10,022 bases of DNA from Chryseosolibacter sp044507115 (lineage in GTDB: Bacteria; Bacteroidota; Bacteroidia; Cytophagales; Cyclobacteriaceae). The position numbers and the translations under genes are program-made. The notes beneath the pieces were generated by a model. The model saw only the letters and a program-made list of their open reading frames with translations. It searched no databases and had not been told where the DNA came from. Numbering within the stretch: the stretch's first letter is position 1; each line of letters starts with the position of its first letter. The stretch lies in the NCBI GenBank assembly GCA_044507115.1, contig JBIQJZ010000139.1:1-10022 (forward strand), written 5' to 3'. This document shows positions 1-6,965 of this stretch, in pieces.

Positions 1-716
1 GAAAGCTTGCCAATGATGCAAAGCGAAAATCCAAGGGAGCAGATTTGGCGGTCAACAGGGATGCATACCTTCGAATGATCGATGGGATCGTTTATGGCGA
101 CGATCCCAAACAGGGTTTCGTTGAGGGCAATGGCTTTTATCATCCGGAATTGAAGTTTCAGTTTACCATTCCGAGTGGATGGAATGTGCAGAATACGCCG
201 AGCCAGGTTCAAATGGCGCCTGGAGACGGATCTGCTGTCATCATCCTCCGACTTGCAGAAGGGAACAACCTCGAGAGTGCCGCTCGAGCGGCAATAGAAG
301 GTTACAATATCAAAGTGACGGACTCGCGTCAGGGAAACGTCAACGGATTCCCCGCGATAGTGGCCATCGGAGACCAACAGAACGAGCAGCAAAGTATCCG
401 GGCGCTCATGTACTTTATCCAGTATGGCGAACACATCTACAGCCTGATCGGAGCATCGGCAGCCCAGAACTTCAATTCTTACGGGTCGATCTTCCAGTCA
501 ACCATGGAGACGTTTAACCGCTTGACAGATCCGTCAAAGCTTAACAGGCAGCCAGAGAGAATCCGGATAAAGACGGTAAGTCGGAGTACGACGCTGTCGG
601 ACGCCCTTGCGCAGACGGGAGCAGACGCGAAGAGGATGGAGGAACTGGCCGTTCTCAATGGTATGCAGCTGAACGAGCGCGTTGATCGGGGAACCTTGAT
701 CAAAGTAATCGAGTGA
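1..716 (+). CDS. M48-type zinc metalloprotease, C-terminal part (5' end outside window)
   Basis: The reading frame is open from base 3 to the TGA at 714-716, so the gene begins left of the window. The TTG at 45 is an internal codon, not a convincing start. About 237 residues are visible. The stretch YLRMIDGIVYGDDPKQGFVEG, then FYHPELKFQFTIP, is characteristic, as I recall it, of the region after the protease domain in Bacteroidota M48-family proteins. These are membrane-associated or periplasmic zinc proteases thought to act in envelope protein quality control. The HExxH zinc site would lie upstream and is not seen. A globular region follows (about 160-530). The last 50 residues (about 558-713) resemble a LysM fold: a TL-x-x-ALAQTG core, then ELAVLNGM and a final GTLIKVI, suggesting contact with peptidoglycan or another glycan. 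The family call is from recognised sequence, without the catalytic part; the LysM call is weaker. Confidence 0.75.
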   Translation, partial: KLANDAKRKSKGADLAVNRDAYLRMIDGIVYGDDPKQGFVEGNGFYHPELKFQFTIPSGWNVQNTPSQVQMAPGDGSAVIILRLAEGNNLESAARAAIEGYNIKVTDSRQGNVNGFPAIVAIGDQQNEQQSIRALMYFIQYGEHIYSLIGASAAQNFNSYGSIFQSTMETFNRLTDPSKLNRQPERIRIKTVSRSTTLSDALAQTGADAKRMEELAVLNGMQLNERVDRGTLIKVIE

Positions 717-922
717 TTCTATCATTCTAGCCAGTGAGTTATCAGGAAGTACGCGTTGCAGCGATGTATTGTTTGAATGCAATACCGGACATTGCAGTGT
801 TCGAAACTGAACCCGACGATGCTTCATGTGCGGCTTAGTGTCTCAACGGTGAGGGTTTTGTAGCTGGCACGCATATTGGATTTCTTTCGCAATATCATTC
901 TTGAGGCACCGTTAATCCTCAC

Positions 923-1978
923 ATGCGAAAGGTCGTTCAGTTTTTCTGGTTTTGTTCCGGCGCAGATGTCGAAATCCTGAAACGCTGCCCGTCCGAGACC
1001 TCAAAGTACACGGGGATTGGCGCCACAGTGTTCTTCACCGGTGTCTTCGCCTTCCTTTCTGCGTCATACGCGCTGTACACAGTTTTCGACAACTTTTTTT
1101 CCGCGATCGCATTCGGCATCGTATGGGGGCTAATGATCTTTAACCTGGACCGCTTTATCGTCTCCTCGATGCGGAAGGAGGGTAGGACAGCGCGAGAGTT
1201 TGCTATGGCAGTGCCGCGCCTGCTACTGGCGATTCTGATCTCGGTTGTGATAGCGCGCCCGTTGGAGCTCAAGATATTTGAGAAGGAGATCGCTCCCGAA
1301 CTTGTCGTTATGGAGCAGGAGAAATACGCCGAGCAAGAGCGTCAGCTGATGAGCCGGTTTGTGCCTTCGCAGGACAGCCTTCGCCGCAGGATCGCTATGC
1401 ATAAACAAGAGGTTGCGGCCAAGGAATTGGAGCGGGACGAACTCGCCCGGATTGCACGTGAGGAAGCGGATGGAACAGGTGGCACCCGCCGGAGAAACGC
1501 GGGCCCCATCTACCGGTTAAAGAAGGCGGACGCTGACAGGGTAGAAGAAGAATTAGTGGCTTTGCGACGCGCGAATAACGATCAGGTCTCCACGCTTGAG
1601 TCGCTTTTGCTCGAAAATATGACGGCAATGAAGCAGGAGATGTCGTCACTTGAGCGGTCGCGGGTCAACGGGCTCGCAGCGAGAATAGAAGCCCTCGACA
1701 GGATTGCGCGTAGCAGTCCTGCCATCTTGTGGGCGCACTGGTTTATTCTGTTGCTGTTCATCGCAGTAGAGACTGCGCCTGTTTTCGTGAAGTTGATTTC
1801 GCCAAAGGGTCCTTACGACAATCTTCTGCGAATTACCGAGCATGGCTTCGTAGTTCAGGAGACGGAGACGACTGCGCGCGCCACGGCAGAATCCAAGACG
1901 CGGGCCGGTGACTTGCCCGAGCAGGAGAGGGGATTTATCAATACACGCCTTGACGCAGAATTAAGTGGCAAGGGGTGA
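923..1978 (+). CDS. DUF4407 family membrane protein with long coiled coil
   Basis: A complete 351-residue protein of the DUF4407 family, for which I know no established function. Four membrane segments are visible at about residues 31-53, 58-76, 97-115 and 268-288. Family-like landmarks are the WFCSGAD N-terminus, FNLDRFIVSS after segment 2, ARPLELKIFE after segment 3, a GTGGTRR...GPIY stretch near 184-197, and ETAPVFVKLISPKGPYD after segment 4. Residues 125-265 are highly charged (E/K/R/Q-rich) and probably form a coiled coil. The basic loop between segments 2 and 3 (SSMRKEGRTAR) is likely cytoplasmic, which would put the coiled coil in the periplasm and the 60-residue C-terminal tail in the cytoplasm; this topology is inferred. 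The ATG at 923 begins right before the conserved N-terminus. No Shine-Dalgarno is seen. It ends 13 bases from the convergent transporter gene, and no terminator is evident between them. Confidence 0.88.
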   Translation: MRKVVQFFWFCSGADVEILKRCPSETSKYTGIGATVFFTGVFAFLSASYALYTVFDNFFSAIAFGIVWGLMIFNLDRFIVSSMRKEGRTAREFAMAVPRLLLAILISVVIARPLELKIFEKEIAPELVVMEQEKYAEQERQLMSRFVPSQDSLRRRIAMHKQEVAAKELERDELARIAREEADGTGGTRRRNAGPIYRLKKADADRVEEELVALRRANNDQVSTLESLLLENMTAMKQEMSSLERSRVNGLAARIEALDRIARSSPAILWAHWFILLLFIAVETAPVFVKLISPKGPYDNLLRITEHGFVVQETETTARATAESKTRAGDLPEQERGFINTRLDAELSGKG

Positions 1979-1991
1979 TGAGATAGCCCGG

Positions 1992-3218
1992 TCAGATGGT
2001 TACCGCGTCGTCACCGAGCTGAGTTGGATTTGCTGTTGGGAGGTAGGGAACTCCTAATAAGAGAATCGCGTAGCCTGCAAAGACGCATCCGACCATGACA
2101 CTGATCATCGGAATAGCAGTGCCGTTGTGGAGCACGCTTACCAGTGCCGTAACGAGTCCGCCCATTCCCATCCGGAAACTCCCTGACAACGATGCGGCAC
2201 TTCCTACGTGACGGGAGAATGGCGCAAGCGATAACGCATTCGCGTTCGGGCCGGTAAGACCCTGACCCATCAGGAATATCGCAGTCAATCCTATAAGCAC
2301 GTACATGTTAGGAGCACCTACGAGCGTCAGTGCCAACAGGGCGGCTCCGAGAATTGTCTGGAATGTCAGGCTCGTGCGGATGATCTGTTCACTGGTGAAG
2401 TATCGGAGCAGAATGTGATTTAGTTGTGACGATCCAATAATAAAGAAAGCGATGAATGCGAATATCCATCCGTATTCCTGCTCGCTTGTGTGGTAGATAT
2501 TCATGAACACGTCTGCAGATCCGGCGATATATGCGAATGGTGCCGCCGTGGCAACTCCTCCCGCGACCGTATATAACAAGAATTGCCGTTGACGGCTCAC
2601 AGACAGGAATGTGCGGATTACTACTGGCGGTCGAAGGGACAGTCCGGGGTCGGGTTTCTTGCCGTCCGGCAGGTAAATATAAACCGCGATCATGAACAGC
2701 AGCGCCAGCGCCGCGAGTACGATGAACACTGCGTGCCATCCAAACGCTACGGTAATATATCCTCCTGCTGCCGGAGCGATCATCGGAGATACCATAATGA
2801 CGAGTATGATCCAGGAGAATACCTGAGCTGTTCTTTCAACTGGAAACAGGTCGCGAACCAGGGCATGGGCGGCGACCATGCCGGCACATCCACCAATTGC
2901 CTGAAGGAAACGCATGGCGATCAGCGCGTCGGCGGAGTGTGTAACTGCACACCCAATAGAGGCGACGATATAGATCGCCAAGCCGGCGTAGAGCGGTTGC
3001 TTTCTGCCGAATCGGTCCAGCAGCGGACCGTAGAGCAATTGCCCGACCGCGATTCCGACGAAGTAACTGGTGAGCGAGAACTGAACAATGTGAATGGAAG
3101 TATTCAGATCCTCTGCAATCGCCGGAAACCCCGGCAAGTACATGTCGATGGAGAAGGGGCTGATTGTAGAAAGAGCACCGAGAATGAGTATTAAAATAAC
3201 CTGTTGTCTTCGACCCAT
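1992..3218 (-). CDS. Bcr/CflA-type multidrug efflux MFS transporter
   Basis: A 408-residue inner-membrane proton-driven exporter of the major facilitator superfamily, drug:H+ antiporter group with 12 helices, closest in appearance to Bcr/CflA proteins. Using the ATG at 3218 as residue 1, helix 1 leads into SIDMYLPGFPAIAEDL (about 23-38), a Bcr/CflA hallmark. Motif A follows as GQLLYGPLLDRFGRK (59-73). RFLQAIGGCAG lies near 103-113, and the antiporter motif C region reads MVSPMIAPAAGGYI (about 142-155). The length is normal for the family. The frame extends 14 codons further to a TTG at 3260, but that start is rejected: ATG 3218 has an AAGGA ribosome site 8 bases upstream, the extra residues are not family-like, and the TTG would fall inside a candidate promoter. 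Drug or metabolite substrates cannot be told from sequence. It is divergent from the esterase gene and convergent with the DUF4407 gene. Confidence 0.9.
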   Translation of the reverse strand: MGRRQQVILILILGALSTISPFSIDMYLPGFPAIAEDLNTSIHIVQFSLTSYFVGIAVGQLLYGPLLDRFGRKQPLYAGLAIYIVASIGCAVTHSADALIAMRFLQAIGGCAGMVAAHALVRDLFPVERTAQVFSWIILVIMVSPMIAPAAGGYITVAFGWHAVFIVLAALALLFMIAVYIYLPDGKKPDPGLSLRPPVVIRTFLSVSRQRQFLLYTVAGGVATAAPFAYIAGSADVFMNIYHTSEQEYGWIFAFIAFFIIGSSQLNHILLRYFTSEQIIRTSLTFQTILGAALLALTLVGAPNMYVLIGLTAIFLMGQGLTGPNANALSLAPFSRHVGSAASLSGSFRMGMGGLVTALVSVLHNGTAIPMISVMVGCVFAGYAILLLGVPYLPTANPTQLGDDAVTI

Positions 3219-3226
3219 ACGAGAAG

Positions 3227-3231
3227 TCCTT
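3227..3231 (-). promoter_or_regulatory. Ribosome binding site fixing the transporter start
   Basis: On the minus strand AAGGA stands 8 bases before the ATG at 3218-3216. Shine-Dalgarno sites are scarce elsewhere in the window, as expected for Bacteroidota, so this one helps decide between ATG 3218 and the upstream TTG 3260. Confidence 0.55.
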
Positions 3232-3257
3232 GTATTTGGCGATAGCCTATCAATAGA

Positions 3258-3287
3258 CAAACTGATTTTGATCTAAAAGGTTTCAAA
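3258..3287 (-). promoter_or_regulatory. Candidate Bacteroidota promoter of the MFS gene
   Basis: Reading the minus strand, TTTG (3287-3284) is followed after 18 bases by TCAGTTTG (3265-3258). This matches the Bacteroidota primary-sigma pattern of a -33 TTTG and a -7 TAnnTTTG with a single mismatch. Transcription would begin near 3251 and give a leader of about 33 bases before ATG 3218. The match is by eye and short motifs of this kind arise by chance. Confidence 0.4.
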
Positions 3288-3367
3288 GCAACGAAATGTT
3301 TCCGAGAGCGAACGTTTGCACCAGTGATATTATTTTCTGATTTTCGTTTCCGCTAACCCATTCCCCC

Positions 3368-4228
3368 ATGAGAGTTCCATTGCTGTTACTGTTTTTGTTT
3401 GTTTGCATTTCTGCCAAGGCCCAAACAGGAAGGGTCATGGATAATCTTTCAATGCCGAGCAAGATCCTAAAAGGCGAACGCAAGTATGCCATTTATCTAC
3501 CCCCCGATTACGAAACGTCTCAGCGGAGCTATCCTGTACTTTACCTGCTGCATGGTTCGGGTGATGACCAGACGGGCTGGATTCAGTTTGGGGAGGTATT
3601 ACATATCACCGACAAAGCAATCCGAGAAGGTAGAGCTACTCCCATGATTATTGTGATGCCAGATGCGAATACGGGGCAACGCGGCTACTTCAATGACCCA
3701 TCAGGTGAGTGGCGATATGAGGATTTCTTCTTTGAGGAATTTATGCCGTACGTCGAACGCACCTGGCGAATCAAAGGAGAGAAGCGCTATCGCGCGGTTG
3801 CTGGCTTGTCGATGGGAGGGGGTGGATCATTTGTCTATGCCCTTCGTCGCCCCGACTTGTTTTCTTCGGCGTGCCCTCTGAGCGCATCAACAGGCCCGCT
3901 TACACTTGAAAACGCAAAGGAGTTTCTGACTCGCAGAAATGTCAAATGGCGGTCAGATCGCGAAGTTGAGGAGTATTTTCGAAAGCACAGTGTACTCGAA
4001 CTCATAGCGCAGTTGCCCGACGATCAGAAAAAGGCTGTGCGGTGGTATATTGACTGTGGTGATGATGATTTTTTATACGAGGGGAACTCTCTGGTGCATA
4101 TTGCGATGCGCAAAAAGGAAATTCCGCACGAGTTTCGAATCCAGGACGGCGGGCATAGCTGGTCGTACTGGCGCAAGGCCCTCCCTGAGGTGCTTGCGTT
4201 TGTATCGGCGGCGTTTCACCAGCATTGA
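3368..4228 (+). CDS. Secreted alpha/beta-hydrolase esterase (esterase D / CE1-like)
   Basis: A 286-residue serine esterase of the esterase D / feruloyl- and acetyl-esterase-like group. Residues 1-18 form a signal peptide (MR, a Leu/Phe-rich core, then AKA before Q19), so the mature enzyme is periplasmic or secreted. The fold landmarks are RKYAIYLPPDY (39-48), an oxyanion-type loop YLLHGSGDD (59-67), and a nucleophile elbow AGLSMGGGGS with Ser148. DCGDDDFLY (229-237) supplies the catalytic Asp, probably one of 232-234, and GGHSWSYW (261-268) supplies His263. The triad is complete and the length is normal. Such enzymes remove acetyl or feruloyl groups from plant polysaccharides or act on small esters; the substrate here is not determined. 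The ATG at 3368 directly precedes the signal peptide and has no Shine-Dalgarno. It is divergent from the transporter, and an 80-base gap separates it from the next plus-strand gene. Confidence 0.85.
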   Translation: MRVPLLLLFLFVCISAKAQTGRVMDNLSMPSKILKGERKYAIYLPPDYETSQRSYPVLYLLHGSGDDQTGWIQFGEVLHITDKAIREGRATPMIIVMPDANTGQRGYFNDPSGEWRYEDFFFEEFMPYVERTWRIKGEKRYRAVAGLSMGGGGSFVYALRRPDLFSSACPLSASTGPLTLENAKEFLTRRNVKWRSDREVEEYFRKHSVLELIAQLPDDQKKAVRWYIDCGDDDFLYEGNSLVHIAMRKKEIPHEFRIQDGGHSWSYWRKALPEVLAFVSAAFHQH

Positions 4229-4308
4229 GTCCGTCTCCTGAAAAAAAAGTATCTCTTCGTTAAACCTCAAAGGGGCATCGCTGTCTAAGATCATAAATAC
4301 GAAATCTT

Positions 4309-4947
4309 ATGAAAAAGAACGGTTTATTACTCTTGGCAGCAGTTTTGTGTTCAACAAGCTTGTTTGCGCAGCGGAACGCCGGCGATGCCTGGCAAGGCCG
4401 GCAGGTAGAAAAAATGAAAACCGAACTCGCTTTGACGGATGACCAAGTCGCGCGGTTGGCAAAAGCCAACGAAGAGTTTCGGCAGAACCATGCACGTGTC
4501 TTCAGAGATACTTCGATGACCCGGAAGGATATGATGATAAAAGGAAGGGAACTCGCTGAAGGCCGGGAGAAAAGCATCAAGGAGATCTTGACGAAGGATC
4601 AATATGAAAAGTGGATGAACAGTAAGCCAGCGGTTCGGCGTGCGGGACCAGCTCCTCACCAAAGTCGCACAGGAGTGGAAGAAATGAAGGCTGAACTGGG
4701 ATTATCTGACGATCAGGTGGCGAAGATCAAAACGATTAACGGGGCAATGATGAAGCAGTTCCGGGCTCTTCGCGCTGATAGTACCCTAACGCGGGAAGAC
4801 CGGATGAAATCACAGAAGCGTATCATGGACGAGAGACGTACATCGATCAAGAAGGTATTGACCGAAGAGCAGTACGAGAAGTTCCTGACTTTTGAGAAGC
4901 AGAAGATACGTGGTCCACAAGACCGGCATCGCGGCCGCCGGCGCTAG
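4309..4947 (+). CDS. Exported Spy/CpxP-like (LTxxQ) protein with duplicated domain
   Basis: A 212-residue, highly charged, mostly helical protein. Residues 1-20 are a signal peptide (MKKN, Leu/Ala core, SLFA before Q21), placing it in the periplasm. Two copies of a 71-residue unit follow, at 33-103 and 123-193. Each begins with V-E-x-M-K-x-E-L, then an LTDDQ/LSDDQ motif, and ends with an LTKDQYEKW/LTEEQYEKF motif. Paired LTxxQ motifs are the signature of the Spy/CpxP family, periplasmic chaperone-like or stress-sensor proteins. The chaperone role is inferred from the family and similarity is low, as usual for it. The C-terminus is a very basic tail (residues 201-212, rich in Arg and His). The linker at 104-122 is Pro/Ala/Arg-rich. 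The ATG at 4309 fits the signal peptide and lacks a Shine-Dalgarno. A stem-loop lies just after the stop. No two-component or sigma/anti-sigma gene is adjacent. Confidence 0.8.
   Translation: MKKNGLLLLAAVLCSTSLFAQRNAGDAWQGRQVEKMKTELALTDDQVARLAKANEEFRQNHARVFRDTSMTRKDMMIKGRELAEGREKSIKEILTKDQYEKWMNSKPAVRRAGPAPHQSRTGVEEMKAELGLSDDQVAKIKTINGAMMKQFRALRADSTLTREDRMKSQKRIMDERRTSIKKVLTEEQYEKFLTFEKQKIRGPQDRHRGRRR
4405..4887 (+). repeat. Tandem duplication within the Spy-like gene (two 213-bp units)
   Basis: The units lie at 4405-4617 and 4675-4887, offset by exactly 270 bases (90 codons). Aligned without gaps, about 28 of 71 residues are identical by eye, concentrated at the two LTxxQ-type motifs (TDDQVA / SDDQVA and QYEK in both). 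The similarity is at protein level; the DNA copies have diverged, so the duplication is old. Confidence 0.85.
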
Positions 4948-4952
4948 TCGCG

Positions 4953-4991
4953 ATTCCCGGGACGACTCTGGCAAGAGCCTGTCCCGGGAAT
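4953..4991. terminator. Stem-loop between convergent genes, probable terminator
   Basis: ATTCCCGGGAC (4953-4963) and its perfect reverse complement GTCCCGGGAAT (4981-4991) enclose a 17-base loop that itself holds a short CTCT/AGAG pairing. The element begins 5 bases after the Spy-like stop and lies 10 bases beyond the SDR stop on the other strand, so it could end transcription both ways. The U-run is poor on either strand (TTTAACTAATCTT on plus), so intrinsic termination is likely but not certain. Confidence 0.6.
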
Positions 4992-5001
4992 TTAACTAAT
5001 C

Positions 5002-5772
5002 TTAGAGACGCGACAACGTAAGACCGCCGTCTACCATGATGACCTGCCCGGTCGAGTAAGGGAAATTTCCGATTGCCAGCGAAGCCACGGCTTTGCCAAC
5101 ATCTTCCGGGAGCCCCCAGCGACGGGTAACACACAATCCTTCCGATATCATCTTATCGTACTTGTCCTTCACTCCACTGGTCATGTCAGTGGCGATGACT
5201 CCAGGGCGAACCTCATAAACGGGAATATTGAATTCACCAAGGCGTACTGCAAAGAGTTGAGTCGCCATACTGATCCCTGCTTTTGATATACAGTACTCAC
5301 CGCGGTTGACAGACGCCACCGTCGCAGAGATCGATGACACGTTTATGATGGAGCCCGCAAATGAACTATCTGCTTTCTTTTGTCGGATCATCCAGTTTGC
5401 AGCCAGCTGTGTGAGGAAGTAATTTCCTTTGAGGTTTGTTGCCAGGACTTCGTCGAAACTTTCCTCGGTTGCTTCCAGGATATCGCGTCGTTCTTTTGGA
5501 GCAATGCCGGCGTTATTGACCAGTACATCGAGCCTCCCGAGTTCACGTTCAACCTTAGCGATAATGTCAACCCGGTCCTCAGAAGAAGCGAGGTTACCCT
5601 GACAGTAGATGACACGTGCACTTTTCTGCTGAAGTTCTTTCAACGTATCTCCGATAGCCGACTCATCACGAACACCATTGATTGCGAGGTCGAAGCCGTT
5701 ATCCGCGAGTTCTCGCGCAATACCCAGTCCGATGCCGCGACTCCCTCCTGTTACTAATGCAACTTTCTTCAT
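5002..5772 (-). CDS. SDR-family NAD(P)-dependent oxidoreductase (sugar operon)
   Basis: A 256-residue classical short-chain dehydrogenase. Visible landmarks are the TGGSRGIG nucleotide-binding loop (8-15), NNAG (86-89), Asn113 in ATNLKG, Ser147 in NVSSIS, the catalytic Tyr160 and Lys164 in YCISKAG, and RPGVIATDMT (189-198). The C-terminal GQVIMVDGGL is typical. Automated annotation would probably call it 3-ketoacyl-ACP reductase (FabG-like). As the last gene of a four-gene carbohydrate operon, 12 bases after the Gfo/Idh gene, it more plausibly oxidises or reduces a sugar or sugar-acid hydroxyl. A KduD-like role in unsaturated-uronate breakdown is one possibility, but nothing in the sequence proves it. 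NAD or NADP preference is not clear. The ATG at 5772 fits the MKKVALVTGG start of the family. Confidence 0.88.
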   Translation of the reverse strand: MKKVALVTGGSRGIGLGIARELADNGFDLAINGVRDESAIGDTLKELQQKSARVIYCQGNLASSEDRVDIIAKVERELGRLDVLVNNAGIAPKERRDILEATEESFDEVLATNLKGNYFLTQLAANWMIRQKKADSSFAGSIINVSSISATVASVNRGEYCISKAGISMATQLFAVRLGEFNIPVYEVRPGVIATDMTSGVKDKYDKMISEGLCVTRRWGLPEDVGKAVASLAIGNFPYSTGQVIMVDGGLTLSRL

Positions 5773-5784
5773 AGTCTGTAGCGT

Positions 5785-6930
5785 TTAGATCGCCGGGATG
5801 TCGACCCAGCATCTCTTTGCCCAACTTTCAAGTCCTTTTTCAGCGAGTTGTACGCCGCGTGCGCCATCGCGAAGATCCCACGGGAACGGGTCGCCCTTGA
5901 CGATGTGCTTCAGAAACAGTTCCCATTGAACCTTGAAGGCATTATCGTACGTCTCCTGATCCGGCACTTTGGACCAGCCTTCGAAGAAGTTGATGGGCTG
6001 CGGGATATCGGGATTCCACGTCGGCTTGGGTGTATTGCCATAGTGCTGAATATAGCATTCACGAAGACCTGCGACAGCGGATCCTTTGGTGCCGTCAACC
6101 TGAAGTGTGAGCAGATCGTCGCGACGTACTCGCACTGTCCACGATGAGTTGAAGTGAGCAATGACGCCGTTCTCCAGTTCAAAAGTCGCATATGCGGCGT
6201 CGTCTGCAGTACACTTATACTTCTTCCCCTGCTCGTCTATTCGCTCAGGAATGTGCGTGGCACCGAGGCACGACACGGCCTTCACTTTTCCAAAGACATT
6301 ATCCAGGACGTATCGCCAGTGGCAAAGCATATCTACGATGATACCTCCATCATCTTCTTTTCGGTAGTTCCAGGAAGGACGCTGCGCCGGAATAGTATCA
6401 CCCTCGAATACCCAGTAACCGAATTCCCCCCGTACTGACATGATGCGACCAAAGAATCCCTGGTCGATCAGGCGCTTGATCTTGAGAATCCCTGGAAGCC
6501 ATAGCTTGTCCTGAACGACACCGTTCTTCACGCCGGCTTTTTCACAAAGCTCGGCGAGTGAAAGCGCCGTCTTCGTGTCGACAGCGATCGGTTTTTCGCA
6601 GTATATGTTCTTGCCAGCCTTAACCGCTTTTTCAATAGCGTCTGCCCTTCGACCGGTAGTTTGCGCATCAAAATAGATCGAGTAGTGGGGATCGGCCAAT
6701 GCCTTGTCCAGGTCGGTTGAAAACTTCTTTACTCCGGATAGTGCCGCGAGCTTTTCCAGTTTATTGGTGTCACGACCGATCAGAATCGGATCCGGCATGA
6801 TAGTCTCACCGGGCCCGAGTTTAACGCCACCCTGCTTGATGATTTCAACCATAGATCGCAGCAGGTGTTGGTTGGTACCCATGCGACCTGTTACACCGTT
6901 CATGATAACGCCTATTGTGTGTTGCTTCAT
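5785..6930 (-). CDS. Gfo/Idh/MocA-family oxidoreductase
   Basis: A 381-residue NAD(P)-dependent dehydrogenase, normal length for the family and probably cytoplasmic (no signal peptide). The Rossmann motif reads IGVIMNGVTGRMG (6-18; glycines 12, 15, 18). The family's cofactor and active-site Glu-Lys-Pro is at 112-114 (YCEKPIAVD). The C-terminal substrate domain carries DDGGIIVDMLCHW (193-205), in which His204 is the likely catalytic histidine. The N-terminus has a longer first helix and loop (about 20-47) than simple inositol dehydrogenases. The family oxidises sugar or inositol hydroxyls, usually at C1, C2 or C3; some members make 3-keto glycosides. It is the third gene of the operon, 35 bases after the isomerase-like gene and 12 bases before the SDR gene. 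The ATG at 6930 follows an A-rich leader (AACAACA), typical of Bacteroidota. The substrate is unknown. Confidence 0.9.
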   Translation of the reverse strand: MKQHTIGVIMNGVTGRMGTNQHLLRSMVEIIKQGGVKLGPGETIMPDPILIGRDTNKLEKLAALSGVKKFSTDLDKALADPHYSIYFDAQTTGRRADAIEKAVKAGKNIYCEKPIAVDTKTALSLAELCEKAGVKNGVVQDKLWLPGILKIKRLIDQGFFGRIMSVRGEFGYWVFEGDTIPAQRPSWNYRKEDDGGIIVDMLCHWRYVLDNVFGKVKAVSCLGATHIPERIDEQGKKYKCTADDAAYATFELENGVIAHFNSSWTVRVRRDDLLTLQVDGTKGSAVAGLRECYIQHYGNTPKPTWNPDIPQPINFFEGWSKVPDQETYDNAFKVQWELFLKHIVKGDPFPWDLRDGARGVQLAEKGLESWAKRCWVDIPAI

Positions 6931-6965
6931 TGTTGTTTCGTGTTTTAGCTTCGTAATTCTTTCGG

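Noticed and set aside
778..796. Inverted repeat TGCAAT-7 bases-ATTGCA after the M48-type gene
   Set aside because: Only 6-bp AT-leaning arms, 60 bases after the stop and no following T-run; too weak for a terminator or operator call.
534..827. Minus-strand frame of 97 codons partly filling the 717-922 gap
   Set aside because: Half of it overlaps the M48-type gene antisense; no recognisable motif and no start context. The gap is better left without a gene.
857..888. TTTG followed after 20 bases by TTTCTTTC, possible promoter of the DUF4407 gene
   Set aside because: The -7 element lacks both the A at position 2 and the final G of TAnnTTTG; chance match cannot be excluded.
1979..1991. Searched for a bidirectional terminator between the convergent DUF4407 and MFS genes
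   Set aside because: The 13-base gap and the flanking codons show no stem-loop.
2583..3194. Open frame of 203 codons on the plus strand opposite the MFS gene
   Set aside because: Antisense shadow; composition (Cys, Arg, Asn, Asp-rich, no hydrophobic pattern) is not protein-like and the transporter frame is unmistakable.
3315..3345. TTTG followed after 19 bases by TGATTTTC, possible promoter of the esterase gene
   Set aside because: Two mismatches to the -7 consensus; the region is AT-rich and offers several equally weak alternatives.
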